Positions 20,310 to 33,501 of a DNA stretch of 64,000 nt are shown piece after piece. Position 1 is the stretch's first letter; the number at the start of each line of letters is the position of its first letter. The translations under genes and the position numbers were made by a program. The stretch is from assembly GCA_003213515.1 (NCBI GenBank), contig QCMV01000001.1:1-64000 (forward strand). Direction: 5' to 3'. This stretch comes from Pelagibacteraceae bacterium AG-422-N09. Lineage in GTDB: Bacteria; Pseudomonadota; Alphaproteobacteria; Pelagibacterales; AG-422-B15. Below the pieces are notes generated by a model. That model searched no databases. It was not told the origin of the DNA and saw only the letters and a list, made by a program, of their open reading frames with translations.

Positions 20310-22325
20310 CTAGTTTTTATCTAAGAAGCTTTTTAAAAGCTTTGCTCGAGTTGGATGCTTTAGTTTTCTGAGCGCTTTTGCTTCAATCTGTCTAATTCTC
20401 TCCCTCGTAACTGAAAATTGTTGTCCAACTTCTTCAAGTGTATGGTCAGAATTCATACCAATACCGAATCTCATTCTCAATACTCTTTCTTCACGAGGTG
20501 TTAAAGACGATAATATTTTGGTAGTAGTTTGTCTCAAATTAGAGTGAATCGCTGCATCGATTGGAATGACAGCATTCTCATCTTGTATAAAGTCACCTAA
20601 GTGACTGTCTTCTTCATCGCCAACTGGAGTTTCAAGACTAACAGGCTCTTTTGCAATTTTTAAAACTTTTCTAACTTTTTCAAGAGGCATATTTAATTTT
20701 GTAGATATTTCTTCAGGAGTTGGCTCCCTTCCTATTTCATTTAAAAGCAACCTTTGTGTTCTTACAATCTTATTGATTGTTTCTATCATATGCACTGGTA
20801 TGCGAATAGTTCTAGCTTGGTCCGCTATTGATCTGGTAATTGCCTGTCTGATCCACCAAGTTGCATAAGTTGAAAATTTGTAACCTCGTCTATATTCAAA
20901 TTTATCTACCGCTTTCATTAAGCCGATATTACCCTCTTGTATTAAGTCTAAAAATTGTAAACCTCTGTTCGTATATTTTTTTGCGATAGAAATTACTAAT
21001 CTTAGGTTGGCTTCAATCATTTCTTTTTTAGCAATACTTGATTCTCTCTCACCTTTTTGTACATTGCTTACAATTCTTTTAAACTCATTAAGCGTTAAAC
21101 CTATATTACTTGCAGCAGCTCTAACCTCGTTCATTATATTTTTAATATTATTTTTTTCATCTTTAACAAACTTTTCCCACCCAGAAAGTCTAGTAATCTT
21201 TCTTAACCAATAGGGATTATTCTCATTTCCGATGTATTTATCCAAGAATTCGTCTCTTGAGATCTTATATTGGACTGCAAGTCTTAATAATTTACCTTCC
21301 AAAGATACAATTCCTTTATTGATTACGTATAACTTATTAATTAACTCTTCAATTTTATTTGTATTTATTTGCAAGCCTTTAATCAATTCAACAACAACAG
21401 CCTTTGAAGTCTGATAGCTTTTTTCAGATCTTGCAGGAAATTCTTTGCCCTTTTCCTGAAATGCAATTTTATCCTTTTGTAGCTTTTGTAACTTTTTAAA
21501 ACTTTTATTTAATTTTTTAAATGTTTCAAGGATCTGAGGCTTGAGCTCTTCTTCCATTATTGCAATTGAAACATTTAATTCATCATCAGCATCTTCGTAT
21601 TCCTCAATTACTTGATCTGAGGAAGTTTCAATCATTGGCTCCGTATCATCACCGTAAGTAGAAGATTTTTTTTCAGCCTCTTTTCTTTTTCTAATTTCTT
21701 CTTTTTCTTCTTGTTCTTTTCTTTTTTTTGCTTCTTTAATTTTTTTACTCAGTTCTTTTTTATTTGGAGACTCCTCAAACAATGACTCAAGATCAATAAC
21801 TTCTCTTAAGGTTATTTTTTCAGCAATTATATCATCCCTCCAATCAAGTATCGCCTGCAGCGTGAGTGGACTTTCACATAATCCAGAAATCATTGCTTCT
21901 TGGCCAGCTTCAATTCTTTTAGCTATTGCAATTTCGCCCTCACGAGATAGTAGATCGACTGTTCCCATTTCTCTGAGGTATAATTTAACTGGATCATCTG
22001 TTTTTTCTGTACCTGATTTTGCTGAAGGTGACTCGTCATCTTTATCTTCGTCATTATCAGAGTCGTCGGAGTCAATAATATCAAATCCGACTTGAGACAG
22101 CTTCGTTGTATATTGTTCAATCTGTTCAGAGGTAAATTTATCCTCTGGAAAAGATTTTTTAATTAATTCGTGGGTGAGATAACCGTCTTTTTTACCTTGC
22201 TTAATAAGCTTTTTTATAATTGATTTTTCTAAATCTAGGACAGGACCATCTTGATCATTTACTTGTACCTGTAAGCTTTCAGCTTCAGCTTTGACCTGCT
22301 TTTTTTTTCTACCTCTTTTCTTCAT
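20310..22325 (-). CDS. rpoD: RNA polymerase sigma factor RpoD (sigma-70)
   Basis: [75 protein letters not shown]; region 4.2 HTH at the C-terminus. Confidence 0.98.
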   Translation of the reverse strand: MKKRGRKKKQVKAEAESLQVQVNDQDGPVLDLEKSIIKKLIKQGKKDGYLTHELIKKSFPEDKFTSEQIEQYTTKLSQVGFDIIDSDDSDNDEDKDDESPSAKSGTEKTDDPVKLYLREMGTVDLLSREGEIAIAKRIEAGQEAMISGLCESPLTLQAILDWRDDIIAEKITLREVIDLESLFEESPNKKELSKKIKEAKKRKEQEEKEEIRKRKEAEKKSSTYGDDTEPMIETSSDQVIEEYEDADDELNVSIAIMEEELKPQILETFKKLNKSFKKLQKLQKDKIAFQEKGKEFPARSEKSYQTSKAVVVELIKGLQINTNKIEELINKLYVINKGIVSLEGKLLRLAVQYKISRDEFLDKYIGNENNPYWLRKITRLSGWEKFVKDEKNNIKNIMNEVRAAASNIGLTLNEFKRIVSNVQKGERESSIAKKEMIEANLRLVISIAKKYTNRGLQFLDLIQEGNIGLMKAVDKFEYRRGYKFSTYATWWIRQAITRSIADQARTIRIPVHMIETINKIVRTQRLLLNEIGREPTPEEISTKLNMPLEKVRKVLKIAKEPVSLETPVGDEEDSHLGDFIQDENAVIPIDAAIHSNLRQTTTKILSSLTPREERVLRMRFGIGMNSDHTLEEVGQQFSVTRERIRQIEAKALRKLKHPTRAKLLKSFLDKN

Positions 22326-22326
22326 T

Positions 22327-24132
22327 TTAATTTTTGCTTATGCTTTCTTTTTTTATTCTCATAAAATTTTCAAAACTTTTTTCGTCCATTTTTTCTTCCA
22401 GATCATTTAAAGCAATGTCAAGGTCATTTTCTTCAACTAAATTTCTATGTAAATCTAAAAGACTAACAAAGCTTCTTTCTACCTCCACCTTTTCATTCTT
22501 AATTATAGAGCTATAAGTGCTTAGTAGCTTTGGTTGAAATATATATGTGATCTCCTGACTTAATCCCCTATCGGTTAAATAAGACTTAAAATCAAAGTTT
22601 TCAAGCTCTTTATCAACATTAGAAGCTGAGAATTCAAGAATTTCAGATACCAATGATGACAATTTAAGATCATTAAAGCGAATTTTTCCTAGTTCTTCTG
22701 AGTACTTAGCAATTAAGAACGGATTCTCAACTAAGCAGATCAACATAATTTTCTCACGAACAACAGATTCATGGCTTTGCTTTTTAACTCTGTCGCTGGC
22801 AAGCATTTCATTAGAAATCCTATTTTTTTTTCTTTGATAATTTACATCGTAGGAAATATTTCTATTAAATTTTAGTTCACTTAATTTATCATTAAAAAAT
22901 TTGTCGTAGTATTCACGTACTGTTTTGTTATTTATTTTGCTTATCAGTATTCTTATCCTTTTTTCAAAACCAGCTTTTTTCTCAGGTATTGAAATATCTT
23001 CTTTTTCAAGTTCTGTATTCCAGATAAATTCAGATAGTGATAGAGAATTATCAATAACATCTTGCAAGCTTGATGGGCTATTCTTATTTAAATAATCATC
23101 TGGATCATAATCTTTAGGTAATAAACAAAATCGAAGCGAATGATCAGGTAATAAATTGTTCAATGCAAGTAATGCAACTCTCTGTGATGCTTTTTGACCG
23201 GCTTCATCTCCATCAAACATGATTATAGGGTTTTGACAAATTTTCCAAGCTCGCTCAAGTTGGTAACTTGTAAGCGCTGTACCTAATGGTGCGACAGATG
23301 ATTTAAAGTTATTTTGATATAGAGTGATAACGTCCATATATCCCTCAACAATAATTAAATTTCTTGGTTTTCTATTTTCTTCAATTGCAAGATTTAAATT
23401 GTAAAGTTGAAAACTTTTTTTGAAAATTGGACTATCTGATGAATTTATATATTTTATGTTGGAATTATCTAAAGCTCTTCCTCCAAAAGCAATTATGTTT
23501 GATTTATAATCTTTAATTGGAAATATAAATCGATTACGAAAGAAATCGTAAAATTCATCTTTTTTCTTATTTGATTTTTTTATTAGACCGATAGAGATTG
23601 CGTCATCAATGTTCAATCCTATTTTTTTTAAATGGTTATACAAATTATTATTGCCATTGCCAGAATAGCCTAATTCAAATTTTTGAATTATATTCTCATC
23701 AATTGATCTTTTATCAATGTACTTTTGAGCTTCTGAACTAGCTTTTAGTTGGTCCTTAAAATAATTGTTTGCTTCGTTAATTATTTTTTTTAAGCTTGAA
23801 AAATCTTTTTCCACATAATTTGGATCTCGAATGATACCAGTTTCAGGATTCAAACCTGCTTGGTTTGCTAAATATTCAATTGATTCCGGATAAGACATAT
23901 TTTTATGTTTCATTAAAAAAGAGAATATATCGCCATGTTCAGCACTACTAAAACAATGAAAAAATTCTTTTTCATCATTGACAGTGAATGAGGGTGTTTT
24001 TTCATTTTTAAAAGGACTTAGCCCAACAAACTCGTTTCCTCTTTGAGTAAGTTTTACAAACTTTCCAATAACATCTGAAACACGTAATCTTGATTTAATT
24101 TCTCCAATAAACTCTTTTGAATATCTAGGCAT
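22327..24132 (-). CDS. dnaG: DNA primase DnaG
   Basis: CHC2 zinc-binding region ([29 protein letters not shown]), [26 protein letters not shown] Toprim. Confidence 0.97.
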   Translation of the reverse strand: MPRYSKEFIGEIKSRLRVSDVIGKFVKLTQRGNEFVGLSPFKNEKTPSFTVNDEKEFFHCFSSAEHGDIFSFLMKHKNMSYPESIEYLANQAGLNPETGIIRDPNYVEKDFSSLKKIINEANNYFKDQLKASSEAQKYIDKRSIDENIIQKFELGYSGNGNNNLYNHLKKIGLNIDDAISIGLIKKSNKKKDEFYDFFRNRFIFPIKDYKSNIIAFGGRALDNSNIKYINSSDSPIFKKSFQLYNLNLAIEENRKPRNLIIVEGYMDVITLYQNNFKSSVAPLGTALTSYQLERAWKICQNPIIMFDGDEAGQKASQRVALLALNNLLPDHSLRFCLLPKDYDPDDYLNKNSPSSLQDVIDNSLSLSEFIWNTELEKEDISIPEKKAGFEKRIRILISKINNKTVREYYDKFFNDKLSELKFNRNISYDVNYQRKKNRISNEMLASDRVKKQSHESVVREKIMLICLVENPFLIAKYSEELGKIRFNDLKLSSLVSEILEFSASNVDKELENFDFKSYLTDRGLSQEITYIFQPKLLSTYSSIIKNEKVEVERSFVSLLDLHRNLVEENDLDIALNDLEEKMDEKSFENFMRIKKESISKN

Positions 24133-24179
24133 AAATAAAATATATTACATGAACATAGTTAGGTATAACTATCAAGTAT

Positions 24180-24638
24180 CTATAAATTTTGAAGTTTTTC
24201 CTTTATAATTTTACTTGCTATAGAAATATCAAGAGCTGGTGAGCTATTTTCCTTCAAATACTTTATCACTTTTCCTATTTCCTTAAGTGATTTTGCTTCA
24301 GTTGCACCAATCGCTACTTCACATGCTACCACAGTCTCTTCCTCACTAAGTTGTTTAGGAAGAAATTCACTAATAATATCGATCTCGCTATTTTCTTTCT
24401 GAACAAGTTCATCACGTCCAGCTTTTTTAAACATATCAATCGAATCATTTCTTTGCTTAACCATTTTTTTGAGAAGACTAATAACCGTATCATCTGAAAT
24501 TGTAGAATCTTCCCCTGAGGATCGGCTTGCAATTTCTTTATCTTTAATAGCAGCTAGTACTAGTCTTAATGTATGGATTCTCTCTTTATCCCCATTTTTG
24601 AGAGCGTTAGATAATTCTGTTGTGATGTTTTCTTTCAT
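24180..24638 (-). CDS. GatB/YqeY domain protein
   Basis: LKNGDKERIHTLRLVLAAIKDKEIASR, LKKMVKQRNDSIDMFKKAGRDELVQKE. Confidence 0.92.
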   Translation of the reverse strand: MKENITTELSNALKNGDKERIHTLRLVLAAIKDKEIASRSSGEDSTISDDTVISLLKKMVKQRNDSIDMFKKAGRDELVQKENSEIDIISEFLPKQLSEEETVVACEVAIGATEAKSLKEIGKVIKYLKENSSPALDISIASKIIKEKLQNL

Positions 24639-24769
24639 TTGAGATAAACATAAAATTTACATCATCAGATATATTGTGGCAATAATAGATCTGATATTTA
24701 TTATCTTATCTAACTATTGCATGAATTCCCCATTTGCACTAAATTTCTATAAATCTAGAATCACTACAT

Positions 24770-25918
24770 ATGGCTAAAGCGAATAGGTTGAAAAAAGATC
24801 TCTCAACAACTCGACCTAAACCTATTGAAGGCCAACTTATTCTAGAAGATGGCTCCCGATTTAATGGACTAAAAATTGGTTCTCCTAATATGGAAATAGG
24901 AGAAGTTTGTTTTAATACCTCAATGACAGGCTATCAAGAAATAATAACTGACCCTTCTTATGCAGGGCAAATAATCAATTTTACTTTTCCTCACATTGGT
25001 AATGTAGGTACAAATCTTGATGATAACGAGTCTAGTAAACCGTATGCGAAAGGAATCATAATTAACTGTGATATTTCTGATCCATCAAACTTTAGATCTA
25101 TCCTTCATCTTGATGCGTGGCTTAAAAAAAACAACGTACCAGGTATTTGTAATATTGATACCAGACTAATTACAAATAGAATCCGCTCTAAAGGTGCGCC
25201 AAAAGGTGGCATTATCGAAGGTCCGATAAACAAAAAAAAGACGGCATCCTGTTTAAAGGAAATAAAGAAATGGAAAGGACTTAATGGACTTGATCTAGCT
25301 ATCGATGTGTCACGCAAGAATATAAAAATTTATAAATCTAAAAAAAGTTCAAAACTTAGAGTTGTAGCAATAGATTATGGAATTAAGAAAAATATATTAA
25401 ACTGCTTATTAGATTTAAATTTAGAAGTTATTTTAGTACCAGCTAAAACCTCTGTAGAGAAAATACTTTCTTATAGTCCTAATGGTATTTTTCTCTCGAA
25501 TGGTCCAGGTGATCCGAAAGCAACTGGAAAATACGCTATTCCAATTATAAAAAAACTTATCAAATCAAGGATTCCATTATTTGGAATATGTCTTGGTCAT
25601 CAACTTATTTCTTTAGCATTAGGGGCAAAGACAAAAAAAATGTTTCAAGGCCACAGAGGGGCCAATCATCCAGTTAAAAACCTTGAAACAGAAAAAGTAG
25701 AGATCACATCCCAAAACCATGGTTTTGAAGTAACTGAAAAATCTATTCCAAAAGATGTAAAAATAACTCATAAATCATTATTTGATGGAAGCATTGAAGG
25801 TATAAGAAAAGGAAAAAATATATTTTCGGTTCAATATCATCCTGAAGCAAGCCCAGGACCGCACGATAGTCATTATCTTTTTCAAGAATTTAAAAAAATG
25901 ATTAATCAAAATGCCTAA
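24770..25918 (+). CDS. carA: Carbamoyl phosphate synthase small subunit
   Basis: [53 protein letters not shown]. Confidence 0.98.
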   Translation: MAKANRLKKDLSTTRPKPIEGQLILEDGSRFNGLKIGSPNMEIGEVCFNTSMTGYQEIITDPSYAGQIINFTFPHIGNVGTNLDDNESSKPYAKGIIINCDISDPSNFRSILHLDAWLKKNNVPGICNIDTRLITNRIRSKGAPKGGIIEGPINKKKTASCLKEIKKWKGLNGLDLAIDVSRKNIKIYKSKKSSKLRVVAIDYGIKKNILNCLLDLNLEVILVPAKTSVEKILSYSPNGIFLSNGPGDPKATGKYAIPIIKKLIKSRIPLFGICLGHQLISLALGAKTKKMFQGHRGANHPVKNLETEKVEITSQNHGFEVTEKSIPKDVKITHKSLFDGSIEGIRKGKNIFSVQYHPEASPGPHDSHYLFQEFKKMINQNA

Positions 25919-28900
25919 GAGAAAAGACATAAAATCTGTTTTAATTGTAGGAGCTGGTCCAATAATAATCGGCCAAGCATGCGAGTTCGATTATTCAGGA
26001 ACACAGGCATGTAAGGCATTACGAGAAGAAGGGTATAAAGTAATTCTAATTAATTCTAATCCTGCAACTATAATGACTGACCCTGACACTGCTGATGTAG
26101 TATACATTGAACCAATCACGCCTGAGATTGTTGCAAAAATAATTAAAAAAGAAAGGCCCGATGTAATGCTACCAACAATGGGTGGTCAGACAGCATTAAA
26201 CATAGCAATTGAGCTTTCGAAAAATGGAACTTTAAAAAAGTATAAAGTTGAACTAATTGGTGCAAATCTTAAAGCAATCAAAAAGGCAGAAGAAAGAGAA
26301 AGTTTTTATAAAGCCATGACTAAGATTGGCTTAGAATGCCCAAGAGCAGAAATTGCTAGAAATTTTAAAGACGCAAAAAAAGCTCTAAAGAAAATAGGAT
26401 TACCTGTCATCATAAGACCATCGTTCACACTTGGAGGTACAGGTGGAGGGATCGCAACTACTGAGAAACAGTTCGAAGAAATCGCAAATTCCGGACTTTA
26501 TAACTCACCGATAAATGAAATTTTGATTGAAGAGTCTGTAGCTGGATGGAAAGAATTCGAAATGGAAGTTGTGAGAGACAAAAACGATAATTGTATAATC
26601 ATATGCTCAATCGAAAATGTAGACCCCATGGGAGTTCATACGGGAGACTCAATAACAATAGCTCCTGCACTTACTTTAACGGATAAAGAATATCAAATTA
26701 TGAGAAACGCATCCATTGCATGTCTCAGAGAAATTGGTGTTGAAACTGGAGGCTCTAATGTTCAATTTGCTGTTAATCCAAAAAATGGAAGGCTTGTAAT
26801 TATTGAAATGAACCCAAGAGTTTCTAGATCATCTGCTTTAGCTTCAAAGGCAACAGGCTTTCCAATTGCCAAAGTTGCTGCTAAATTAGCAGTTGGGTAT
26901 ACATTAGATGAACTTACTAACGAAATTACGAAAGTTACACCTGCATCGTTTGAGCCAACAATTGACTATGTGGTTACAAAAATTCCAAGATTTACCTTTG
27001 AAAAATTCCAATTAACGCAACCTTTACTATCAAGTTCAATGAAATCTGTTGGTGAAGTCATGGCTATTGGAAGGTCATTTCCAGAGTCATTGCAAAAAGC
27101 AATGAGGTCGCTTGAAACTGGTTTAGACGGCTTAGACGAAGTAACTGTAAGTATGAATAAAAAAAAGCTCACAAAGAAAAATATTTTATCTGAACTTAAG
27201 AAACCTCTTGCGGATAAACTATTATTAGTGGCTCAGGCACTGCGTTTTGGATTAGATATAGTTCAAATTTATAAGTCCTCAAAAGTTGATCCTTGGTTTA
27301 TTGGTCAAATAAAAAGGATAGTTGATACGGAAAAAACCCTAAAAAAAGGATTGCCACGAAACGCTAAAGAATTGCTTAGAATAAAATCTTTGGGATTTTC
27401 AGACAAAAAAATATCACAGCTCTGTAAAACTAAGGAAGAGAAAATTTTTAATATGCGTGTCAAAAATAAAATTTTTCCTGACTTTAAAAGAATAGATACC
27501 TGTGCTGCTGAGTTTGAAGCTAAGACCCCATACATGTACTCAACTTACGCTAAAAATTCTTTAAATAATGATGCATGCGAATCCAGTCCAACAAGTAAAA
27601 AAAAGGTAATTATTCTTGGAAGTGGTCCAAATCGAATTGGACAAGGTGTTGAATTTGATTATTGCTGCTGTCATGCTTCATTTGCCCTTAAAGAATTAAA
27701 ATATGAGACAATCATGATCAACTGTAATCCAGAGACAGTCTCTACGGACCCAGATACCAGTGACAGACTTTATTTTGAACCTCTTACGAATGAAAATGTA
27801 TATGAAATTATTAGAAAGGAAAAAAACAAAGGAAATCTTTTAGGGGTTATTGTTCAATTCGGTGGTCAGACGCCTCTTAAGTTGTCTGACTATTTAAATA
27901 AAATGAATATACCAATTTTGGGTACTTCAACAGAGTCGATTGACACTGCTGAGGATAGAGAAAAATTTAAAAAGATTTCTGAAAACTTAAATCTATTACA
28001 ACCAGCAAATGGTATCGCATATTCTGAAAAAGAAGCTAACTCAGTAATTAAGAAAATTAGTTTTCCAGCAGTGATAAGGCCATCGTATGTATTAGGTGGA
28101 AGAGCTATGGAAATTGTTCACAATGAAGATGAATTAAAAAAATACTTCAAAGAAGCTGTGGTAGTTAGTGGTAAAAGCCCTGTTCTAATTGATCACTATT
28201 TGAAAGACTCTATTGAAGTAGATGTCGATGCTGTGTCTGATGGAAAAAAAGTCATTATTGCAGGTATTATGGAACATATTGAGGAAGCAGGAATCCATTC
28301 TGGTGACTCGACATGTACGTTACCTCCTTACTCATTGTCGGAAAAAATCATTAAAGATATAGAAAAGCAGACCAAAAAATTAGCTATTGCGCTGAAGGTG
28401 AAGGGCTTACTAAATATACAATTTGCAATTCAAAATAATAATATATTTTTACTTGAAGTTAATCCTAGAAGTAGTCGAACTGTGCCGTTTGTAGCTAAAG
28501 CCACAGGTAATCCAATTGTAAAAATAGCACTAAGTGCAGCAATGGGAAAACCGTTGAATAAAGATAAATTTAAAATTCGTAAAACTAATTGTATCTCAAT
28601 TAAAGAACCTGTATTTCCTTTTAAACGCTTCCCTAATGTTGATACCATCTTAGGCCCTGAAATGAAATCTACTGGGGAGGTAATGGCCATCGATAAGTCA
28701 TTTGAGTCAGCTTTTATCAAATGTCAGTTAGCTTCCTCTAACCCTCTTCCTAGAAAAGGTTCGTTATTCGTATCTGTAAAAGACTCTGATAAGCCAAAAA
28801 TACTTCCAATTATAAGATCCTTTCAAAAATTAGGATTTCAAGTGAATGCAACTGCGGGAACAGCTGATTATTTGATGGAGGGCGGTGTTAAGGTTAAGAA

Positions 28901-29147
28901 AATTAACAAGGTTTCTCAAGGATCACCTCATATTGTTGAAGAGTTAATTGATGACAAAGTTGATATAATAATTAATACAACTGAAGGAAGAAAATCAATT
29001 AATGACTCATTTGGCATAAGAAGAACTGCTCTCATGAAAAGTTTGCCATACTTTCTCACAGTATCTGGCGCAAGGGCCGCTATTAATTCTATTAAAGAAT
29101 TAAGAAATAATGAATTGGAAGTAAACCCTATAACTAAATTTCACTAA
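25911..29147 (+). CDS. carB: Carbamoyl phosphate synthase large subunit
   Basis: 1078 aa, duplicated ATP-grasp halves, [46 protein letters not shown]. Confidence 0.98.
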   Translation: MPKRKDIKSVLIVGAGPIIIGQACEFDYSGTQACKALREEGYKVILINSNPATIMTDPDTADVVYIEPITPEIVAKIIKKERPDVMLPTMGGQTALNIAIELSKNGTLKKYKVELIGANLKAIKKAEERESFYKAMTKIGLECPRAEIARNFKDAKKALKKIGLPVIIRPSFTLGGTGGGIATTEKQFEEIANSGLYNSPINEILIEESVAGWKEFEMEVVRDKNDNCIIICSIENVDPMGVHTGDSITIAPALTLTDKEYQIMRNASIACLREIGVETGGSNVQFAVNPKNGRLVIIEMNPRVSRSSALASKATGFPIAKVAAKLAVGYTLDELTNEITKVTPASFEPTIDYVVTKIPRFTFEKFQLTQPLLSSSMKSVGEVMAIGRSFPESLQKAMRSLETGLDGLDEVTVSMNKKKLTKKNILSELKKPLADKLLLVAQALRFGLDIVQIYKSSKVDPWFIGQIKRIVDTEKTLKKGLPRNAKELLRIKSLGFSDKKISQLCKTKEEKIFNMRVKNKIFPDFKRIDTCAAEFEAKTPYMYSTYAKNSLNNDACESSPTSKKKVIILGSGPNRIGQGVEFDYCCCHASFALKELKYETIMINCNPETVSTDPDTSDRLYFEPLTNENVYEIIRKEKNKGNLLGVIVQFGGQTPLKLSDYLNKMNIPILGTSTESIDTAEDREKFKKISENLNLLQPANGIAYSEKEANSVIKKISFPAVIRPSYVLGGRAMEIVHNEDELKKYFKEAVVVSGKSPVLIDHYLKDSIEVDVDAVSDGKKVIIAGIMEHIEEAGIHSGDSTCTLPPYSLSEKIIKDIEKQTKKLAIALKVKGLLNIQFAIQNNNIFLLEVNPRSSRTVPFVAKATGNPIVKIALSAAMGKPLNKDKFKIRKTNCISIKEPVFPFKRFPNVDTILGPEMKSTGEVMAIDKSFESAFIKCQLASSNPLPRKGSLFVSVKDSDKPKILPIIRSFQKLGFQVNATAGTADYLMEGGVKVKKINKVSQGSPHIVEELIDDKVDIIINTTEGRKSINDSFGIRRTALMKSLPYFLTVSGARAAINSIKELRNNELEVNPITKFH

Positions 29148-29629
29148 TCTAGGGGAACAGTACCCAGTTTCTTTGTATTTTTTATGACAAAAGCTGTTTT
29201 GACACTCAAAATATTTTCGTTTGAAGTCACATGTGTTGTTAAAAAATTATTAAATTCATTCATATTTTTCACTACACATTTAAGAATAAAATCTATTTCA
29301 CCATTTAACATAAAGCACTCTCTAATAGGTTCCAAACCCCAGACCAGCTTTTCAAAAGACCCTAGACTTTCTTCATTTTGGTTTTTTAAACTCACAAATA
29401 TCCATGCTACTAAGTCATATCCAAGCTTTGATGGATCTAGATTTGCACGAAAACCGTCAATATACCCATTATCTTCTAAGTCTCTTACTCTTCTTAGTGT
29501 AGGCGGTGGAGACATTTCAATTTTCTTAGACAAATCTAGATTTGAAATTCTTCCTTCATCTTGAAGTATTCGAAGTATTTTTAGATCAACACTATCAATT
29601 TCTTTTTTTACCATCAGTCTACTGGCCAC
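29144..29629 (-). CDS. Lrp/AsnC family transcriptional regulator
   Basis: [46 protein letters not shown]. Confidence 0.93.
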   Translation of the reverse strand: MASRLMVKKEIDSVDLKILRILQDEGRISNLDLSKKIEMSPPPTLRRVRDLEDNGYIDGFRANLDPSKLGYDLVAWIFVSLKNQNEESLGSFEKLVWGLEPIRECFMLNGEIDFILKCVVKNMNEFNNFLTTHVTSNENILSVKTAFVIKNTKKLGTVPLD

Positions 29630-30240
29630 TCTGTTTCAAAAGTAACATAATTTAATTGTAAGCAGCGTCTTTCTTTTTTAATTTTTTTCTTTTCAAGTCC
29701 GTGCCATGAATTTTTTTCTGAAGTAAAAATATACCCTGTATTATTTTTATAAGGTAGAGTTTTAGCAACTTTCAAATCCGGAGTATAAAAATCTGTTCCT
29801 AAATTTTCATTTTCTCCGTATCTATTTACAAACAGAATTGATGACATCAATTTTTCCTTTATGTCACAGTGTGGTTCAAGCCAAAATCCATCTCGATCGG
29901 CAATGACTTCTAATCTAACATAAGAATTTTTTAGGTCTCTATTGATTAGATTAGAAATGAAGTCAGTACATTCTTTTGATTGCATTTCTTTTACTAGTCC
30001 AAATAATTCAGAATATTCCTCTGCATTATCTTTATCGATAAATATTCTTAACTTACTAAGTAAATTATCCCCTGTTTTATCTCCTGCTCTTGTACCATCG
30101 AAAATAACTTTACCTTCTGGAAAATTAATAGAATAAATTTCGTCTATTGCTTTTTCTGAAAGAGGATTATTAATTATCCAATGATTAAAAGGTACATTGG
30201 AATGTAATAAATTGTTTTTCAAAGCATTGATTAATGTCAT
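29614..30240 (-). CDS. 2-oxoglutarate/Fe(II) oxygenase-like protein
   Basis: HxD candidate (EPHCDIKEKL), distal His (NSWHGL) and Arg (KKERRCLQLNY) in the expected order and spacing. Confidence 0.65.
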   Translation of the reverse strand: MTLINALKNNLLHSNVPFNHWIINNPLSEKAIDEIYSINFPEGKVIFDGTRAGDKTGDNLLSKLRIFIDKDNAEEYSELFGLVKEMQSKECTDFISNLINRDLKNSYVRLEVIADRDGFWLEPHCDIKEKLMSSILFVNRYGENENLGTDFYTPDLKVAKTLPYKNNTGYIFTSEKNSWHGLEKKKIKKERRCLQLNYVTFETEWPVD

Positions 30241-31211
30241 GCTTTTTTATTATACCTTTCTTCAATCGTTCTGGCTACTTGGAAGGTCTCATTTTGATAT
30301 GAATTTGTAAAGTCTTCGAGTTTTTCTCCCAAAAGCCTTGCGTAATTTTTTTGTAATAGCATCGTAATAAATTTTTCTATTCTGTTATTTTTTTTTAAGC
30401 TTGGAAGTTTAAAAATATATACTGGTTTAGTTGAAGATATAGATTCTGAAATTATTGAAACAGAGTCAGATGTACAAATAAGATATTTAGAAAACTTCAT
30501 TAATGCCAAATAAGGATTACCTTCGCCGTTCCAAATAATATTCTGATTCAAAAAGCGTTCTTTCAGGTATTCAATAATAAATTGATCAGTTCTTCTTGAG
30601 AATAAAATGTATATCTGAATGTCGTTATTTTTAACAATTTTATCAATTTGATCAGCTAATACCTTAATAACAGATATATCGAAGCGATAGTTTCTGTTTT
30701 GACCTCCTAAGAAAATTGCACAAATAGGTTTTTCTATTTTTGAGAATTGAGCTGTGTAAAGCTCAGCCTCTTTGCTTAGTAGCCTATTGTTTATATGATT
30801 AAGTGCCAAATCAGTTTGAAGCACATTTTTACCTTTTAAATCATCATGTGCTGGAGCGACAACCAAATCAAAATGAGCTGGGTTGATTTTTGGATTTTGT
30901 ATGTGGATTGAAAAGACTTTATTTTTTAATGATTTTTTGAGATGTAAAGATGCATAAATAGACCTCTTGCCACATGATATGATAATATCTGGAGGAATAT
31001 TACTTTCTAAGCTTATTTGTTTGTAATTATTAAATATAATTTTAGATGGTGGCAATATTCCCACTGGAAGCTTATTCCAAGGAAATTTTAAATCTATTGT
31101 CTTTTGCTCAAAATTTAAATTAAGAGCATCTGCAAGGCCTTTGACCTGACTGATCATTCCTGCTGATCCATCTGTAAGGCACCACGCTCTCAAATTCTTG
31201 AAATTGGTCAT
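30237..31211 (-). CDS. Mitochondrial fission ELM1-like family protein (glycosyltransferase-B-like fold)
   Basis: AWCLTDGSAGMISQVKGLADALNL; VFSIHIQNPKINPAHFDLVVAPAHDDLKGKNVLQT; ICTSDSVSIISESISSTKPVYIF. Confidence 0.85.
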   Translation of the reverse strand: MTNFKNLRAWCLTDGSAGMISQVKGLADALNLNFEQKTIDLKFPWNKLPVGILPPSKIIFNNYKQISLESNIPPDIIISCGKRSIYASLHLKKSLKNKVFSIHIQNPKINPAHFDLVVAPAHDDLKGKNVLQTDLALNHINNRLLSKEAELYTAQFSKIEKPICAIFLGGQNRNYRFDISVIKVLADQIDKIVKNNDIQIYILFSRRTDQFIIEYLKERFLNQNIIWNGEGNPYLALMKFSKYLICTSDSVSIISESISSTKPVYIFKLPSLKKNNRIEKFITMLLQKNYARLLGEKLEDFTNSYQNETFQVARTIEERYNKKA

Positions 31212-31283
31212 TTAATAACTATCTATGTTGAATACAAAAGTTCTTTAATTACTAGAAGATAATATATAGATTATAAAAATTAA

Positions 31284-32216
31284 ATGCATTCAAAAGTTCT
31301 AATAATAGGTTCAGGTCCCGCAGGATATACTGCTGCAATATATGCAGCAAGGGCAATGCTCGAGCCGACTTTAGTTCAAGGTTTGCAGCCAGGTGGGCAA
31401 CTTACTATAACAACTGATGTTGAAAACTATCCTGGGTACGGGGATGTAATACAAGGTCCATGGTTAATGGAACAAATGCAAGAACAAGCAAAAAATGTTG
31501 GAACTAATATTATAAATGACATTATAAAAAAAGTAGATTTTAAATGTAAGCCATTTAAGGCTATTAGCGAGTCGGGAACAGAATATACTGCCGACTCAGT
31601 GATTATCTCAACAGGAGCTCAAGCAAGATGGCTTGGATTAGACTCTGAAAAAAAATTTCAAGGATATGGCGTTTCAGCTTGTGCAACTTGTGACGGCTTC
31701 TTTTTTAAGGAAAAAAAGGTAGCAGTCATTGGCGGTGGTAATTCAGCTGTTGAGGAAGCTTTATATTTAACAAACTTTGCATCTAAAGTGTACCTTGTTC
31801 ATAGGCGTGATGAACTTCGAGCTGAAAAAATTCTTCAAGATAGATTGTTTAAAAATGAAAAAGTTGAGTGTGTGTGGGATAGCGAACTAAAAGAAATAGT
31901 TGGTGATGAAGATCCTCTAAATGTAAAAAGTATAAACATTAAAAATACAAAAACTAACGAAACCAGCAGTATCGAGCTAGACGGTGTCTTTGTCGCTATA
32001 GGGCATGATCCAGCTACTCAAATTTTTAGGGACCAAGTCGAAATGGATGAAGATGGATACATAATTACAAAACCTGACTCAACACTTACAAACGTTGAAG
32101 GTGTATATGCAGCAGGAGATGTAAAGGATAAAATTTATCGTCAAGCGGTTACTGCAGCTGGTATGGGTTGTATGGCAGCACTTGAGGCAGAAAAATACCT
32201 AGCTGAATTATCTTAA
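31284..32216 (+). CDS. trxB: Thioredoxin-disulfide reductase
   Basis: GSGPAGYTAAIYAARA; SACATCDGFFF redox motif; VIGGGNSAVEEALYL. Confidence 0.98.
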   Translation: MHSKVLIIGSGPAGYTAAIYAARAMLEPTLVQGLQPGGQLTITTDVENYPGYGDVIQGPWLMEQMQEQAKNVGTNIINDIIKKVDFKCKPFKAISESGTEYTADSVIISTGAQARWLGLDSEKKFQGYGVSACATCDGFFFKEKKVAVIGGGNSAVEEALYLTNFASKVYLVHRRDELRAEKILQDRLFKNEKVECVWDSELKEIVGDEDPLNVKSINIKNTKTNETSSIELDGVFVAIGHDPATQIFRDQVEMDEDGYIITKPDSTLTNVEGVYAAGDVKDKIYRQAVTAAGMGCMAALEAEKYLAELS

Positions 32217-33410
32217 TTTATTAAGAAAATCTCTCATTCGAACGCATGCTTTTTTTAAGTTTTCGTCTGAAGTTGCATAAGAAATTCTAAAATAGCCCTC
32301 CAAACCAAAAGCTGAACCTTGAACAACTGCAACTCCCGCATGCTCTAATAATGATGTGGTAAATTCTTCATCATTTGTAATTTTGTTATTCGACTCATCA
32401 ACTTTACCAATTACTCCTTTACATGATGGAAAAACATAAAATGCACCTTCAGGTACTCTACAAGTAATTCCATTCATACTAGTAAATTCATCGATTAGAA
32501 AATCACGTCTACCTTTAAATACTTTGGCTCTTTCAGCAATGAATGAATTATCTCCATTTAAGGCTTCAACTGCTGCAGCTTGACTGATAGATGTTGGATT
32601 GCTTGTAGATTGAGACTGAAGCTTGCCCATAGCTTTAATTAAGCTGGCATTTCCTCCCGCATAACCAATTCTCCAGCCTGTCATAGCATATGCCTTACTA
32701 ACTCCATTCAATGTTAATATTCTTTCTTTAAGTTCTGGAGCAATGCTTGCAAAAGTATGAAATTCATTATCATCGTATATGAGATGTTCATATAAATCGT
32801 CTGTCATTATGTTCACGTGTGGAAATTTTTTCAAAACATTTGCAAGTTCTAAAAGTTCATTCTTTGTATAACAGGAACCTGTAGGATTTGATGGTGAATT
32901 AAGAATAAACCATTTGGTTGATTGATTGATTGTGTTTTCAAGTTGTTGTGGGGTTATTTTAAATCCTGACTCTTCACCACATTGAACGAAAATAGGTTTT
33001 CCATTGAAATAATTAACGACATCAGGGTAAGTTACCCAATAAGGAGCTGGAATAATTACTTCATCTGACTCATTTAAGGAGACAGCAAATGCATTAAAAA
33101 TAATTTGCTTTCCTCCTGTACCAACAGAGATTTCATCAAGCTCGTAATCTAAATTATTTTCTCTTTTAAACTTTGCTTTGATTGCTTTCTTCAATTCTGG
33201 AGTTCCATCAACAGGGGTATATTTGGTATCTCCACTGTTTATTGCTTGAATGGCAGCTTTTTTAATATTTTCTGGAGTATCAAAATCGGGTTCGCCCGCT
33301 CCTAGCCCTATAATATCCTTTCCCCCAGCCTTTAATTCACGAGCTTTTTGGGTCACTGCCATGGTGGCCGATGGCTTAATTCTTTTTATACTGTGTGATA
33401 GTTCTACCAC
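32208..33410 (-). CDS. Pyridoxal phosphate-dependent aminotransferase (aspartate aminotransferase type)
   Basis: LGAGEPDFDTPENIKKAA, LNSPSNPTGSCY, LNGVSKAYAMTGWRIGYAGG. Confidence 0.95.
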   Translation of the reverse strand: MVELSHSIKRIKPSATMAVTQKARELKAGGKDIIGLGAGEPDFDTPENIKKAAIQAINSGDTKYTPVDGTPELKKAIKAKFKRENNLDYELDEISVGTGGKQIIFNAFAVSLNESDEVIIPAPYWVTYPDVVNYFNGKPIFVQCGEESGFKITPQQLENTINQSTKWFILNSPSNPTGSCYTKNELLELANVLKKFPHVNIMTDDLYEHLIYDDNEFHTFASIAPELKERILTLNGVSKAYAMTGWRIGYAGGNASLIKAMGKLQSQSTSNPTSISQAAAVEALNGDNSFIAERAKVFKGRRDFLIDEFTSMNGITCRVPEGAFYVFPSCKGVIGKVDESNNKITNDEEFTTSLLEHAGVAVVQGSAFGLEGYFRISYATSDENLKKACVRMRDFLNKLR

Positions 33411-33501
33411 TGCTTATCCTCAGAATTTGTTATTTATACAATCAGCTATTATATTAAATTAGATTAATACACAATTTATATTCTAACTAATTAATAAATT
33501 A

